Positions 16,738-25,134 of a stretch of DNA of 64,000 bases are shown piece after piece; positions within the stretch are counted from its first letter, which is position 1; every line of letters begins with the position of its first letter. The notes under the pieces were generated by a model that was not told the DNA's origin, made no database searches, and was given only the letters and a program-made list of their open reading frames with translations. The DNA is from Streptomyces sp. S4.7 (GTDB lineage: Bacteria; Actinomycetota; Actinomycetes; Streptomycetales; Streptomycetaceae). The position numbers and the translations under genes are program-made. Location of the stretch: NCBI RefSeq assembly GCF_010384365.1, contig NZ_CP048397.1:6572001-6636000 (forward strand), written 5' to 3'.

Positions 16738-18723
16738 GTGGCCACGAGCGTGCGACGTGCCGTACTGACCCTGCCTGCCGCCCCTTTGGGGCCGGAGAAC
16801 CCTCTGCCCGCGCTGCGGCCGCTCGACGAGACGCACTCCATAGACGAACGCGCCAAGCGGGACCTGCCCCGCGACATGGCACGGCAGATCGGTTACGAGC
16901 CGCTGCGCACCCTGCTGCCGGTCCGCGTCCTCGACGGCTACGGACGCGACCGCGAGCCCACCGACTTCGACACGATCGTCATCGAGAACGACCGGCTGCG
17001 GGCCACCGTCCTGCCGGGCCTCGGCGGCCGGATCCACTCCCTGCACCACAAGCCCACCGGACGCGAACTGCTCTACCGCAACCCGGTGTTCCAGCCGGCC
17101 GACTTCGCGCTCAACGGCGCCTGGTTCTCCGGCGGCATCGAGTGGAACATCGGCGCCACCGGCCACACCACGCTCTCCTGCGCGCCCGTGCACGCCGCGC
17201 TCGTCCCCGCGCCCGACGGCGGCGAGATGGTCCGGCTCTGGGAGTGGGAGCCCCTGCGGGGACTGCCGTTCCAGGTCGATCTCTGGCTGCCCGACGACTC
17301 CGACTTCCTGCACGTCGGCGTCCGCATACGCAACCCGCACCAGGGACCGGCGCCCGTCTACTGGTGGTCCAACATCGCCGTACCCGAGGACGAGCACACC
17401 CGCGTCCTCGCACCCGCCGATGAGGCGTGGCACTTCGGGTACGAACGGAGCCTGCGCCGGGTCCCGGTGCCCGAGTACGACGGCACCGACCGCACGTACC
17501 CGCTGCGGTCCGAATTCCCCGCGGACTACTTCTACGAGGTCCCCCTCGACTCCCGGAAGTGGATCACCTCGCTCGACGCGGACGGCCACGGACTCGTCCA
17601 GACCTCCACGGACACCCTGCGCGGGCGCAAGCTCTTCCTCTGGGGCGCCGGGCGCGGCGGGCGGCGCTGGCAGCGGTGGCTCACCGAACCGGGCACGCCC
17701 GGCTACGCCGAGATCCAGGCCGGGCTCGCCCGTACCCAGCTCGAACACGTCAAGCTCGAAGGCCACGACGACTTCAGCTGGCTGGAGTCGTACGGCCCGC
17801 TCGAAGCCGACCCCGCCGCGGTGCACGGCGCCGACTGGGACGCGGCCCGCGCGGAGGTCGCAGACCGTCTCGAACTCGCCCTGCCCCGCGCCGATGTCGA
17901 CGCCGCGTACGAGGCGTGGCTGCCGTACGCGGACGAGGAGCCCGGCGAACGGCTCGCCACCGGCTCGGGCTGGGGCGCGCTCGAAGTCCTGCGCGGCGAG
18001 ATGCGCGGCGGGTACCGACTGCATGGCACACCGTTCGACGAGTCCATGCTCGGCGAGCAACAGGCGCCGTGGGTGGAGCTGTTCACCCAGGGCACGCTCC
18101 CGAAGCCCGGTGAGATCGTGCCGCCGGGCCCGACCCTCGTCGCGCCGCACTGGCGCGACATGCTGGAGACGGCCCCCGCCGAGCCGCTGACGGAGTATCA
18201 CCTCGGCGTCACCCAGTGGCACGCGGGAGACCTGGCCCAGGCGGTGCGGAGTTGGGAACGCGGCCTCAAACTCGCCCCGTCCCGCTGGCCGTTGCTCCGC
18301 TGCCTGGCCGTCGCCGATTGCGAGGGCGGCAATCCGGAACGGGCCGCCGACCAGTACGCGGAGGCCTTCGACGACCTCTGCCGCGAGCGCGTCGACGAGG
18401 GCGAGTCCTGGACCGCGGCCACGGCGTCCCTGGCGCGCGAGGCGATCGCCGCGTTGCTCGCCGTCGACCGCGCGCAGGAGGCGCGCCGCGTCTGGGACCG
18501 GCTCTCCGAGGAGACCCGCCGACGGGGCACGTTCCGGCTGATCGAGGCCCAACTGCTCCTCGCCGAGGGCGAGAAGGCCGCCGCCCGCGCCCTGTTCGAC
18601 GCGGGCTTCGAGGTGGCGGACCTCCGGGAGGGCGCCGAGACACTGAACGAGGTGTGGTCGTCCCTGACGGACGACCCGCTGCCGGAGGCGTACGACTACC
18701 GGATGCGGCCCGCGGCGGACTGA
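16738..18723 (+). CDS. DUF5107 protein with C-terminal tetratricopeptide region
   Basis: This protein of about 661 residues probably starts at GTG 16738, 7 bases after GCGAGG; a TTG 6 bases earlier is the alternative. Residues about 65-400 are an aldose-epimerase-like beta sandwich (IENDRLRATVLPGLGGRIHSL, GGIEWNIGATGHT, VYWWSNIAVPE), the DUF5107 pattern. Residues about 480-650 are TPR-like helix pairs (EYHLGVTQWHAGDLAQAVRS). Members often accompany carbohydrate genes and the domain resembles mutarotases, so a carbohydrate ligand is likely; no catalytic assignment is possible. It follows the arginase-fold gene by 107 bases and is closed by a strong hairpin. Confidence 0.8.
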   Translation: MATSVRRAVLTLPAAPLGPENPLPALRPLDETHSIDERAKRDLPRDMARQIGYEPLRTLLPVRVLDGYGRDREPTDFDTIVIENDRLRATVLPGLGGRIHSLHHKPTGRELLYRNPVFQPADFALNGAWFSGGIEWNIGATGHTTLSCAPVHAALVPAPDGGEMVRLWEWEPLRGLPFQVDLWLPDDSDFLHVGVRIRNPHQGPAPVYWWSNIAVPEDEHTRVLAPADEAWHFGYERSLRRVPVPEYDGTDRTYPLRSEFPADYFYEVPLDSRKWITSLDADGHGLVQTSTDTLRGRKLFLWGAGRGGRRWQRWLTEPGTPGYAEIQAGLARTQLEHVKLEGHDDFSWLESYGPLEADPAAVHGADWDAARAEVADRLELALPRADVDAAYEAWLPYADEEPGERLATGSGWGALEVLRGEMRGGYRLHGTPFDESMLGEQQAPWVELFTQGTLPKPGEIVPPGPTLVAPHWRDMLETAPAEPLTEYHLGVTQWHAGDLAQAVRSWERGLKLAPSRWPLLRCLAVADCEGGNPERAADQYAEAFDDLCRERVDEGESWTAATASLAREAIAALLAVDRAQEARRVWDRLSEETRRRGTFRLIEAQLLLAEGEKAAARALFDAGFEVADLREGAETLNEVWSSLTDDPLPEAYDYRMRPAAD

Positions 18724-18734
18724 CGCCCGAGTCC

Positions 18735-18767
18735 TCGGACGGGCCGCACGCACGGCGGCCCGTCCGA
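18735..18767. terminator. bidirectional terminator hairpin
   Basis: TCGGACGGGCCGC (18735-18747) and GCGGCCCGTCCGA (18755-18767) form a perfect 13-base stem with a 7-base loop. It lies between two convergent genes, 12 bases after the DUF5107 stop and 8 before the end of the VOC gene, so it can serve both. Confidence 0.8.
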
Positions 18768-18774
18768 CGCCACG

Positions 18775-19134
18775 TCAGCCGCCTGTGACCGGGTTGCGGT
18801 CCGCGTACTCGAAGACCGAGCCGTCCGGGTGCAGGGCGATCAGGTTGCGGCCGGCCGGTGTGGGGACCGGGCCCGCGAGGACCTGGGCGCCGACGCCCGT
18901 GAGCGCGGTGTACGCCTCGTCGACGTCCTTGACGGCGATCGTGGCGGTGACCTTGCGCAGCACCTCGATCTCCTCGGCAGGACCGCTCATCAACAGGAAG
19001 CAACTGACGGCGGCGACGGAGACCCCGCCGCGCTCGAAACGGAGCGCGGGGCTACCGGTCAGTCGTTCGTAGAACGCGACCGAGGTCTCCAGGTCGTCGA
19101 CGCAGATGCGCAGCGTGGTTCCCAGGATTTCCAT
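18775..19134 (-). CDS. VOC-family (glyoxalase/bleomycin-resistance fold) protein
   Basis: This 119-residue protein from ATG 19134 is a single VOC module with two beta-alpha-beta-beta-beta units: LRICVDDLETSVAFYERLTG with its opening strand and helix, then the second unit from VTATIAVKDVDEAYTAL to DGSVFEYAD. The C-terminal Glu in VFEYAD is at the usual metal-ligand position, but the usual His/Gln at the start of the fold is not obvious. Members isomerise, cleave or sequester small molecules such as antibiotics. The substrate is unknown. It is followed by a methyltransferase in the same direction, separated by 58 bases. Confidence 0.82.
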   Translation of the reverse strand: MEILGTTLRICVDDLETSVAFYERLTGSPALRFERGGVSVAAVSCFLLMSGPAEEIEVLRKVTATIAVKDVDEAYTALTGVGAQVLAGPVPTPAGRNLIALHPDGSVFEYADRNPVTGG

Positions 19135-19192
19135 ACGGGTGAGGGTAGCGAAGCACCCTCACCCGCGACCATGATCTCGAAGGACCCGACCC

Positions 19193-20002
19193 TCAGACCC
19201 GGCACAGGACTTCGCCGTGCGGGACCATGAACCACGCGTCGGGGTCGGCGCCCCACGCGCGCCACGCCGCCGCGATGCCGGTGAGGCGCTCGTCGGTCGC
19301 GTGGCCGCCGCGCACCGCGAGCTCGGCGTAGACCGACGCCGTCGTCCGCTCCGCCCACAGGCCGCTCCACCACGCGCGTTCCTCCGGGGTGGCGAAGCAC
19401 CATGCCGCCGCCGTGGACGTGATGTCGGTGAAGCCCGCGTGGCGGGCCCAGGAGCGGAGCCGGCGGCCCGCGTCCGGTTCGCCGCCGTTGGCGCGGGCGA
19501 CCCGGCGGTACAGCTCCTGCCAGCCCTCCAGCTCCGGCGACACGGGGAACCAGGTGAACGCGCCGTAGTCGCTGTCGCGCGCCGCGACAACGCCTCCCGG
19601 CCTGCACACACGGCGCATCTCGCGCAGCGCCTGCACGGGGTCCCCGACGTGCTGGAGCACCTGGTGGGCGTGGACGACGTCGAAGGAGTCGTCCGGGAAG
19701 TCCAGCGCGTGGACGTCGGCGACCGCGAAGCGGACATTGGCCAGTTCGCGCGCCGCGACCGTCTCCGCGGCCCGCTCCAGCACGTCCGCCACCGCGTCCA
19801 CCGCGGTCACGGTGCCGGGCGTCACCAGCTCCGCCAGATCGGCCGTGATGGTGCCGGGACCGCAGCCCACGTCCAACACCTCCAGTCCGGAACGGAGTTC
19901 GGGAAGCAGATACGCCGCCGAGTTCTCCGCCGTCCGCCAGCGGTGCGAGCGCAGGACCGACTCGTGGTGACCATGGGTGTAGACGGCGGTCTCTCGTGCC
20001 AT
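19193..20002 (-). CDS. class I SAM-dependent methyltransferase (UbiE-like)
   Basis: This 269-residue protein starts at ATG 20002 behind GAGGGAG. It has motif I LEVLDVGCGPGTITADLA (about 41), the acidic GTVTAVDAV, VADVHALDFPDDSFD and HQVLQHVGDPVQALREM with RVCRPGGVVA, the full core of methyltransf_11/25 proteins. The C-terminal part (GFTDITSTAAAWCFATPEER) resembles UbiE/Coq5-like small-molecule methyltransferases. It is cytoplasmic and its acceptor is unknown. A VOC gene follows on the same strand and may be cotranscribed. Confidence 0.87.
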   Translation of the reverse strand: MARETAVYTHGHHESVLRSHRWRTAENSAAYLLPELRSGLEVLDVGCGPGTITADLAELVTPGTVTAVDAVADVLERAAETVAARELANVRFAVADVHALDFPDDSFDVVHAHQVLQHVGDPVQALREMRRVCRPGGVVAARDSDYGAFTWFPVSPELEGWQELYRRVARANGGEPDAGRRLRSWARHAGFTDITSTAAAWCFATPEERAWWSGLWAERTTASVYAELAVRGGHATDERLTGIAAAWRAWGADPDAWFMVPHGEVLCRV

Positions 20003-20102
20003 GACCGGGCTCCCTCTCGTGAAGTGGTCCCGTCACGGTACGCCGCGATGTCGGAATATGAGACCCATGTCTCGCGATGTGGTCGGCCGGTCGGGCGGGG
20101 GC

Positions 20103-20660
20103 TCACTCACCGGCGGCGCGTCGCCAATCCTCGCGTGTGAGCGCGTACTCCACATCCCCCTGCTCCGAGCCGTCGATGACCTCCGGCCATTCCTCGAAGT
20201 ACGTACGGAGATACCTCAGCCCGGCCTTCTCCAGCACCCGCCGGGACCCGGTGTTGACCGTCATCGTGTTCGCCGTGATCCGCTCCGTGCCCAGCTCGGT
20301 GAACGCCTTGTGTACGAGCGCGCGCGCCCCCTCCGTCGCGTACCCCCGGCCCCACACCGCCCGGTGGAGCCGGTAGCCGAGCTCCACCACCTCCCGGCCG
20401 GTGTCGTTGAGCGGGCGCAGTTCGAACCAGCCGAGCCACTCGCCGGTGGACGGCTCCTCCGCCGCCCAGAAGCCGCGGCCGAGCAGCCGGGGCAGGGCCT
20501 CGGACCGGAACGTCTCGGGCGCGGCTGGCACGCCGCCGTCGATGAAGCGCTTCACACCGGGGTCGTTGTCCAGGGCGAGGAGACGGTCGAGGTCGGCCTC
20601 GACGCAGTCGCGCAGGCGCAGCCGCGGGGTCTGGAGAAAGGGCGGGGTCTCGGAGTCCAT
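20103..20660 (-). CDS. GNAT-family N-acetyltransferase (RimJ/RimL type)
   Basis: This 185-residue protein starts at ATG 20660. Pattern: LQTPRLRLRDCVEADLDRLLAL at the start, then GWFELRPLNDTGREVVELGYRLH leading into WGRGYATEGARALVHKAF, the acetyl-CoA pyrophosphate loop (R-G-x-x-T/A-E-G), and ANTMTVNTGSRRVLEKAGL, the late Asn-x-x-S-x-x-x-x-E-K-x-G-x signature of RimJ/RimL relatives. These enzymes acetylate alpha-amino groups of proteins or small amines. It is cytoplasmic, stands alone, and its substrate is unknown. Confidence 0.88.
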   Translation of the reverse strand: MDSETPPFLQTPRLRLRDCVEADLDRLLALDNDPGVKRFIDGGVPAAPETFRSEALPRLLGRGFWAAEEPSTGEWLGWFELRPLNDTGREVVELGYRLHRAVWGRGYATEGARALVHKAFTELGTERITANTMTVNTGSRRVLEKAGLRYLRTYFEEWPEVIDGSEQGDVEYALTREDWRRAAGE

Positions 20661-20738
20661 GTCCCGGATCCTCGGCCGACACCCCCGGGCCGCGCCACGG
20701 ATTTCGGCCGGGCGGGACTTCGCGGACAGGAACCGGAG

Positions 20739-22241
20739 TCACTGGAAGGCGCGCGGGCGGTAGACCGTCAGCCCCTCGTTCGCCTTGTCGATCGTCAACT
20801 CGGCCGGTGCCTCCGCCACTTCGCCGTCGAAGGCCAGCGGCGTACCCGGCGCGATCCCCTTGATCCGCACCCGCCGCATCCGCTCCGCCGCGTGCACCGG
20901 CGAGCGGCTCAGCGGACCGGCCGCCGCCGCGGCCAGCAGCCGCAGGCTCGGGAAGCTGCCGCCGTGCACGACGCGCACGTCCAGCAGACCGTCGGCCAGG
21001 TCGAGCCGGTGGCCGGGCGTGAACCCGAAACGCTGGTAGATGCCGTTCCCGGCGAACAGCATCCACAGGGACCGCTGCCGGCCCTCGAACTCCGCCTCCA
21101 GCTGATGCTGGCCGCGCAGCACCTTGACCGCCGCCAGCACCCCGGCGGGCCAGCCGCCGATCCGCGGCCCCCAGTGCTCCCGCACACGCACCAGCTCCGG
21201 ATACACACCCAGGCTGAAGGTGTTGAGGAAATGCCCGCTGACCCCGTCGGGACCGGTGAACCGACCGAGGTCCACGCGGACCGCGTCACCCTCCGCCATC
21301 GCGCGGCACGTGTCGTGGAAGTCCTCGATCCCGAGGTCGTACGCGAAGTGGTTCAGCGTGCCGCCGGGGAACACCGCCAGCGGCAGCCCGTGCCGGGCGG
21401 CGACCACCGCGGCCCGGTTGACCGTGCCGTCACCGCCGACGATGCCCAGCGCGCGGCAGCGCTCCGCCGCCTTCTCCAGCTCCGTGTTCACCTGCTCGGG
21501 GTCGCACTCCACGAACTCCGCCAGCGGCAGCGCGTCGTGCAGCGCCCCCGCCGCGTCCGACGAGCCCGATGCCCGGTTGACGACGATCACCATGTCCTCG
21601 CCGCCCGGCATGACCGGTGCCTGCGCGTGGGGCCGGCCCGGCGACGGCAGCTGCGAGCGGGTCGGCACGATGCCCCGAACCGCGTACGCCGCGCCCACCC
21701 CGAGCGCGGCGCCCACCAGCACGTCGCTCGGGTAGTGCACGCCGGTGTAGACGCGGGACGCCGCGACGGAGAACGCGATCGGCGCCACCACCGCCCCCCA
21801 GCCCTTCGACTCCAGGGCGACCCCCGTGGCGAAGGCGGCGGCCGACGCCGCGTGCCCGGACGGGAAGGAGGTGGTGATCGGCTGCCGCTTCAGCTGCCTG
21901 ATGACCGGTACGGCGTCCAGGACGGGCCGCCGGCGGCGTACCGACCGCTTGCCGACGGTGTTGATGGCCGCCGAAGCGACGGCCAGCGAGGCCACCCCGC
22001 GCAGGGCGGCGCGGCGGGAGCGCTGCCCGCGCCCGATGAGGGCGATTCCGGCGGCGGCGCCGAACCAGAGGAGACCGTGGTTGGCCGAGCGGCTGAGCCG
22101 GGGCAGCACAGGGCCGGCGCCCGGCCAGTGCCGGTCCGCCGCCGAGCTGAAGACCCGCTGGTCCCAGCCGGTGAGCAGGGCGGCGATCCGGCTCCGGGTG
22201 CCGGGATCGACCGGGGTGCGTCCCGCGTAGATGTCAGACAT
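20739..22241 (-). CDS. bifunctional PAP2 phosphatase/diacylglycerol-kinase-like fusion protein
   Basis: This protein of about 500 residues probably starts at ATG 22241; earlier in-frame starts cross the divergent gene. The N-terminal half (about 40-175) is a membrane PAP2 phosphatase with all three motifs: KRSVRRRRP, FPSGHAA and SRVYTGVHYPSDV. The C-terminal half (about 195-490) is a DAGK/LCB5-like kinase with VVNRASG, GGDGTVNRA and FPGGTLNHFA. Phosphatidic-acid phosphatase and lipid kinase are opposite activities, so the fusion may shuttle between lipid phosphates and alcohols, as suggested for other actinobacterial fusions. It is membrane-bound with about five N-terminal TM helices. Confidence 0.9.
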   Translation of the reverse strand: MSDIYAGRTPVDPGTRSRIAALLTGWDQRVFSSAADRHWPGAGPVLPRLSRSANHGLLWFGAAAGIALIGRGQRSRRAALRGVASLAVASAAINTVGKRSVRRRRPVLDAVPVIRQLKRQPITTSFPSGHAASAAAFATGVALESKGWGAVVAPIAFSVAASRVYTGVHYPSDVLVGAALGVGAAYAVRGIVPTRSQLPSPGRPHAQAPVMPGGEDMVIVVNRASGSSDAAGALHDALPLAEFVECDPEQVNTELEKAAERCRALGIVGGDGTVNRAAVVAARHGLPLAVFPGGTLNHFAYDLGIEDFHDTCRAMAEGDAVRVDLGRFTGPDGVSGHFLNTFSLGVYPELVRVREHWGPRIGGWPAGVLAAVKVLRGQHQLEAEFEGRQRSLWMLFAGNGIYQRFGFTPGHRLDLADGLLDVRVVHGGSFPSLRLLAAAAAGPLSRSPVHAAERMRRVRIKGIAPGTPLAFDGEVAEAPAELTIDKANEGLTVYRPRAFQ

Positions 22242-22381
22242 GGAACGCGGGTACCCCGTACGACGTGACGCCACGCAGTGACCTGGGCCGGTCGCGTCGG
22301 GCCGCCTCGTATCCGGCCGCGTGTTCGGTCGCGCGTTCGGCCGGCTCGCGTTCCGCCGGGCGGCCGGGGAGAGTGGGGGAC

Positions 22382-22969
22382 ATGGACGATCCACTGCTGG
22401 ACCGGCACGGTGAGGCGCTCGACCTCTTCACGGACCGGGTGCACGCCGTCGACGCCGACCAGTGGCGGGAGGGGACGCCCTGTACCGAGTGGTCCGTGCG
22501 CGACCTGGTCAACCATCTGACGTCCGAGCAGCTCTGGGTGCCCCCGCTGGTGAGCGAGGGCCGGAGCATGGCCGAGGTGGGCGACGCCTTCGACGGCGAC
22601 GTACTGGGAGAGGACCCGGTCGCCACATGGGACCGCGCCGCGGCGGCGGCGCGCGCCGCGTTCGCCGAGCGGGGAGCGCTGGAGCGCACCGTTCAGCTCT
22701 CGTACGGCGTGACCCCCGTCGCCGCCTACTGCTCGCAGATGGTGCTCGACGCCGTGGTCCACACCTGGGACCTGTCGCGTGGGATCGGTGTGAACGAGCG
22801 GCTGCCGCGTCCGCTGGTGGACTTCGCGCTGAAGGAGGTCGAGCCGTACGCGGGCAGCCTCTCGGGCAGCGGTCTGTTCGACGCCCCGCTGGAGCCACCG
22901 CCCGGCGCGGACGCGCAGACCCGCCTGCTGGCGATGCTGGGCCGCGAAACCGGCCCGTCCGCCGACTGA
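22382..22969 (+). CDS. TIGR03086-type metal-binding protein (mycothiol maleylpyruvate isomerase/DinB fold)
   Basis: This 195-residue protein starts at ATG 22382 behind GGGGGA. It is a DinB-like four-helix bundle: TPCTEWSVRDLVNHLTSEQLW carries the first metal His, and MVLDAVVHTWDLSRGIG the second (H-x-W-D-L) motif. Members depend on or act with mycothiol, the actinobacterial thiol, in isomerisation or transferase reactions. It is cytoplasmic with an unknown substrate, and is followed after 54 bases by the aminotransferase-fold gene. Confidence 0.85.
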   Translation: MDDPLLDRHGEALDLFTDRVHAVDADQWREGTPCTEWSVRDLVNHLTSEQLWVPPLVSEGRSMAEVGDAFDGDVLGEDPVATWDRAAAAARAAFAERGALERTVQLSYGVTPVAAYCSQMVLDAVVHTWDLSRGIGVNERLPRPLVDFALKEVEPYAGSLSGSGLFDAPLEPPPGADAQTRLLAMLGRETGPSAD

Positions 22970-23023
22970 GCACAGCGGGCCCGACGGCCGGATCGTGGCC
23001 GGTGAGCGCGGGAGGAGACGGGC

Positions 23024-24274
23024 ATGGCGACGGCGGGAACGGCGGGGACTCCTGGGCCGGTCCACGAGGGACGCGGTCCCGTACGGTACGGGCCACTGGC
23101 CCCGGACGTCGGCCTGCCGGCGCTGCCCGAACTCGTCGCCGTACTCGCGGACGCGGCGGACCGTACGTCGCCGGAGCCGCCCGGTGGCGGGCCCGTCCTG
23201 CGCGAGGCCGCCTGCGGCTACTGGTCGAGACGCGGCCTGCCCACGCACCCCCAGGAGGCCGCGGTGGCGGCGGGCCCGCAGCCGCTGCTCCTCGCGCTCC
23301 TCGCCGCCCACGGCGGCGACATCCTGATGCCCCGCCCTCACCCGGCCTCCTGGGCGCCGCAGGCCAGACTCCTGGGGCGGCCCGTCTTCCAGGTGCCGAC
23401 ACCCGCGGAGTGCGGCGGCGTACCCGATCCCTACGCCCTCCTGGAGACGGTGCGCCGGGTACGGGCCGAGGGCGGCACACCACGGCTCCTGCTGCTCTCG
23501 ATCGCCGACGACCCGACCGGCACCGTCGCCCCGCCCGAGCTTCTCAGGGAGGCGTGCGAGGCCGCCGTCGGTGAGAGCATGCACATCATCAGCGACGAGA
23601 CGTGGCGCGACACCCTGCACCGGCCGCACGAGAGCGTGCCGCTCAGCCCCGCCGAGATGTGGCCCGACGACGTCACGGTCTTCTTCGACCTGGCGGGCGC
23701 GTTCACCCCGGCGTCGTGGCCCGCCGCCGTCGCGCGCTTCCCCGCCACGTCCGGCGGCGCCGTGCGCAGGGCCAGGACGCTGGACCGTCTCACCGCGCTG
23801 GGCGCGCTCGTCGCGGGGCCGGTCGCCGCCGCCGCGGCCCACGCGCTGGACGAGCCGCCGGCCGTGACCGGGCGGGTCGCCGCCGCGACGGCGCTGCACG
23901 CGCGCGTGGCGGGCGCCGTGCACCACGCCGTGCTCACCGCCGGAGCGCTGACCAGACCGCCACAGGCGGGCCGCCACCTCTACGCGGACCTCGGGCCCGC
24001 GCGCCGGGGTCTCGCCGCACGCGGGGTCGGCGACTCCATGGAACTCGAAGAGTTCCTGGGCGAACGGCTGGGCATCCAGGTCCCCGGCGGCCACCGGTTC
24101 GGCGACGAACTGGGCGCGCTGCGGGTGCGGCTCGCCACCGGACCGCTGCTCGGGTCGACCCCGGAGGAGCGAACGGAGTCCCTCACCGCGGCGGACCCGC
24201 TGGAACTGCCGCACGTGGCCGAAGCACTGAGGGTCCTGACGACGGTTCTGGCAGAGGCGCTCGAACCGCGCTGA
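23024..24274 (+). CDS. aminotransferase class I/II-fold protein lacking the catalytic lysine
   Basis: This 416-residue protein starts at ATG 23024 behind GGAGGAG. The fold-type I outline is present: AAGPQPLLLALLAAHGGDIL, SIADDPTGTVAPP (normally NPTG), HIISDETWRDTL (PLP-ring Asp region) and a final RVRLATGP arginine. Where the Schiff-base lysine belongs (S-x-S-K...GW) the sequence is DLAGAFTPASWP, and the translated protein contains no lysine at all. It therefore cannot form the internal aldimine of a normal aminotransferase and is probably a non-catalytic PLP-fold relative, a ligand sensor, or an enzyme with a different chemistry. It follows the TIGR03086 gene in the same direction. Confidence 0.75.
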   Translation: MATAGTAGTPGPVHEGRGPVRYGPLAPDVGLPALPELVAVLADAADRTSPEPPGGGPVLREAACGYWSRRGLPTHPQEAAVAAGPQPLLLALLAAHGGDILMPRPHPASWAPQARLLGRPVFQVPTPAECGGVPDPYALLETVRRVRAEGGTPRLLLLSIADDPTGTVAPPELLREACEAAVGESMHIISDETWRDTLHRPHESVPLSPAEMWPDDVTVFFDLAGAFTPASWPAAVARFPATSGGAVRRARTLDRLTALGALVAGPVAAAAAHALDEPPAVTGRVAAATALHARVAGAVHHAVLTAGALTRPPQAGRHLYADLGPARRGLAARGVGDSMELEEFLGERLGIQVPGGHRFGDELGALRVRLATGPLLGSTPEERTESLTAADPLELPHVAEALRVLTTVLAEALEPR

Positions 24275-24444
24275 ACGGGATTTCCACGACGGAACCGGGC
24301 CGGGACCGGGAGACGACACGCACCGCCGGAGAGCCCGCCGGGTGGTCGTCAACCGGCACGGTGCCGCATACCTCCGCCTCGCGGCCGCGGCCGACACGGA
24401 CATCAGCCGCTGTGCGGCGGACGCTCCCGCGCACCCTGCGCCTG

Positions 24445-25134
24445 TCAGCCGTCCCGCTCCGCCGGACCGTCGGCGACCGGGCGACCGCCCGTCGTCGGGC
24501 CGCCCTTTCCGTCCGAGCCCTTGCCGCTTCCCCGCAGCCTTCGCCACAGCGCCGGGCCACCGCTGATCAGCACCGTCAGCGCCACCGCCGCCACCACACC
24601 CTCCCAGGGCTCCGCGAACAGCGACCCGCCGAGGATCCCGATCAGCTGGTACGTCGCCGCCCACGCCAGGCACGCCGGCAGCGCGCCCTTGGTGAACCGC
24701 GTCGTCGGCCACCGGCTGACCAGACACGCCAGCATCACCGGTATCCGCCCCGCCGGCACCAGCCGCGACAGCACCAGCACCGTCACGCCGTGCTCCCGCA
24801 GCTTGCGCTGTGCCTCCTCGAGCGTGTCGTCCGCGACCCGCCGCTCCAGCGCCGCCAGCCAGCGCGAGCCGTTCTTCGAGTTGACCCCGCGCCGTCCCAG
24901 CCAGTAGAGCGCGATGTCGCCGAGGAACGCCGCGAACGAGGCGACGACGAATATGTACAGCAGCGCGAGCGGCGCCGTCTGGTGGAAGGCGACCACGGCC
25001 GCCGAACTCACCACGGCGCCCGTCGGTACCACCGGCACCAGGGCGCCCAGCGCCACCAGCAGGAACAGCGACGGATAGGTCACCGCCTGCTGCGCAGACT
25101 CCGACGGCAACTGGCTCATGAGCTGGTCGATCAC
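24445..25134 (-). CDS. DedA-family membrane protein (VTT domain)
   Basis: This 229-residue protein starts at GTG 25134, overlapping the stop of the MBL gene as GTGA, so translation is coupled. It has the DedA layout: an N-terminal hydrophobic segment, re-entrant ALVPVVPTGAVVSSAAV, FAAFLGDIALYWLGRRG with the conserved acidic residue, VLVLSRLVPAGRIPVMLACL with the conserved R-x-x-P-x-x-R pattern, and C-terminal TM segments. DedA proteins are inner-membrane scramblase/flippase-like proteins needed for lipid-carrier recycling and proton-motive force. The last about 30 residues are Gly/Lys/Asp-rich and disordered. Confidence 0.88.
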   Translation of the reverse strand: MIDQLMSQLPSESAQQAVTYPSLFLLVALGALVPVVPTGAVVSSAAVVAFHQTAPLALLYIFVVASFAAFLGDIALYWLGRRGVNSKNGSRWLAALERRVADDTLEEAQRKLREHGVTVLVLSRLVPAGRIPVMLACLVSRWPTTRFTKGALPACLAWAATYQLIGILGGSLFAEPWEGVVAAVALTVLISGGPALWRRLRGSGKGSDGKGGPTTGGRPVADGPAERDG

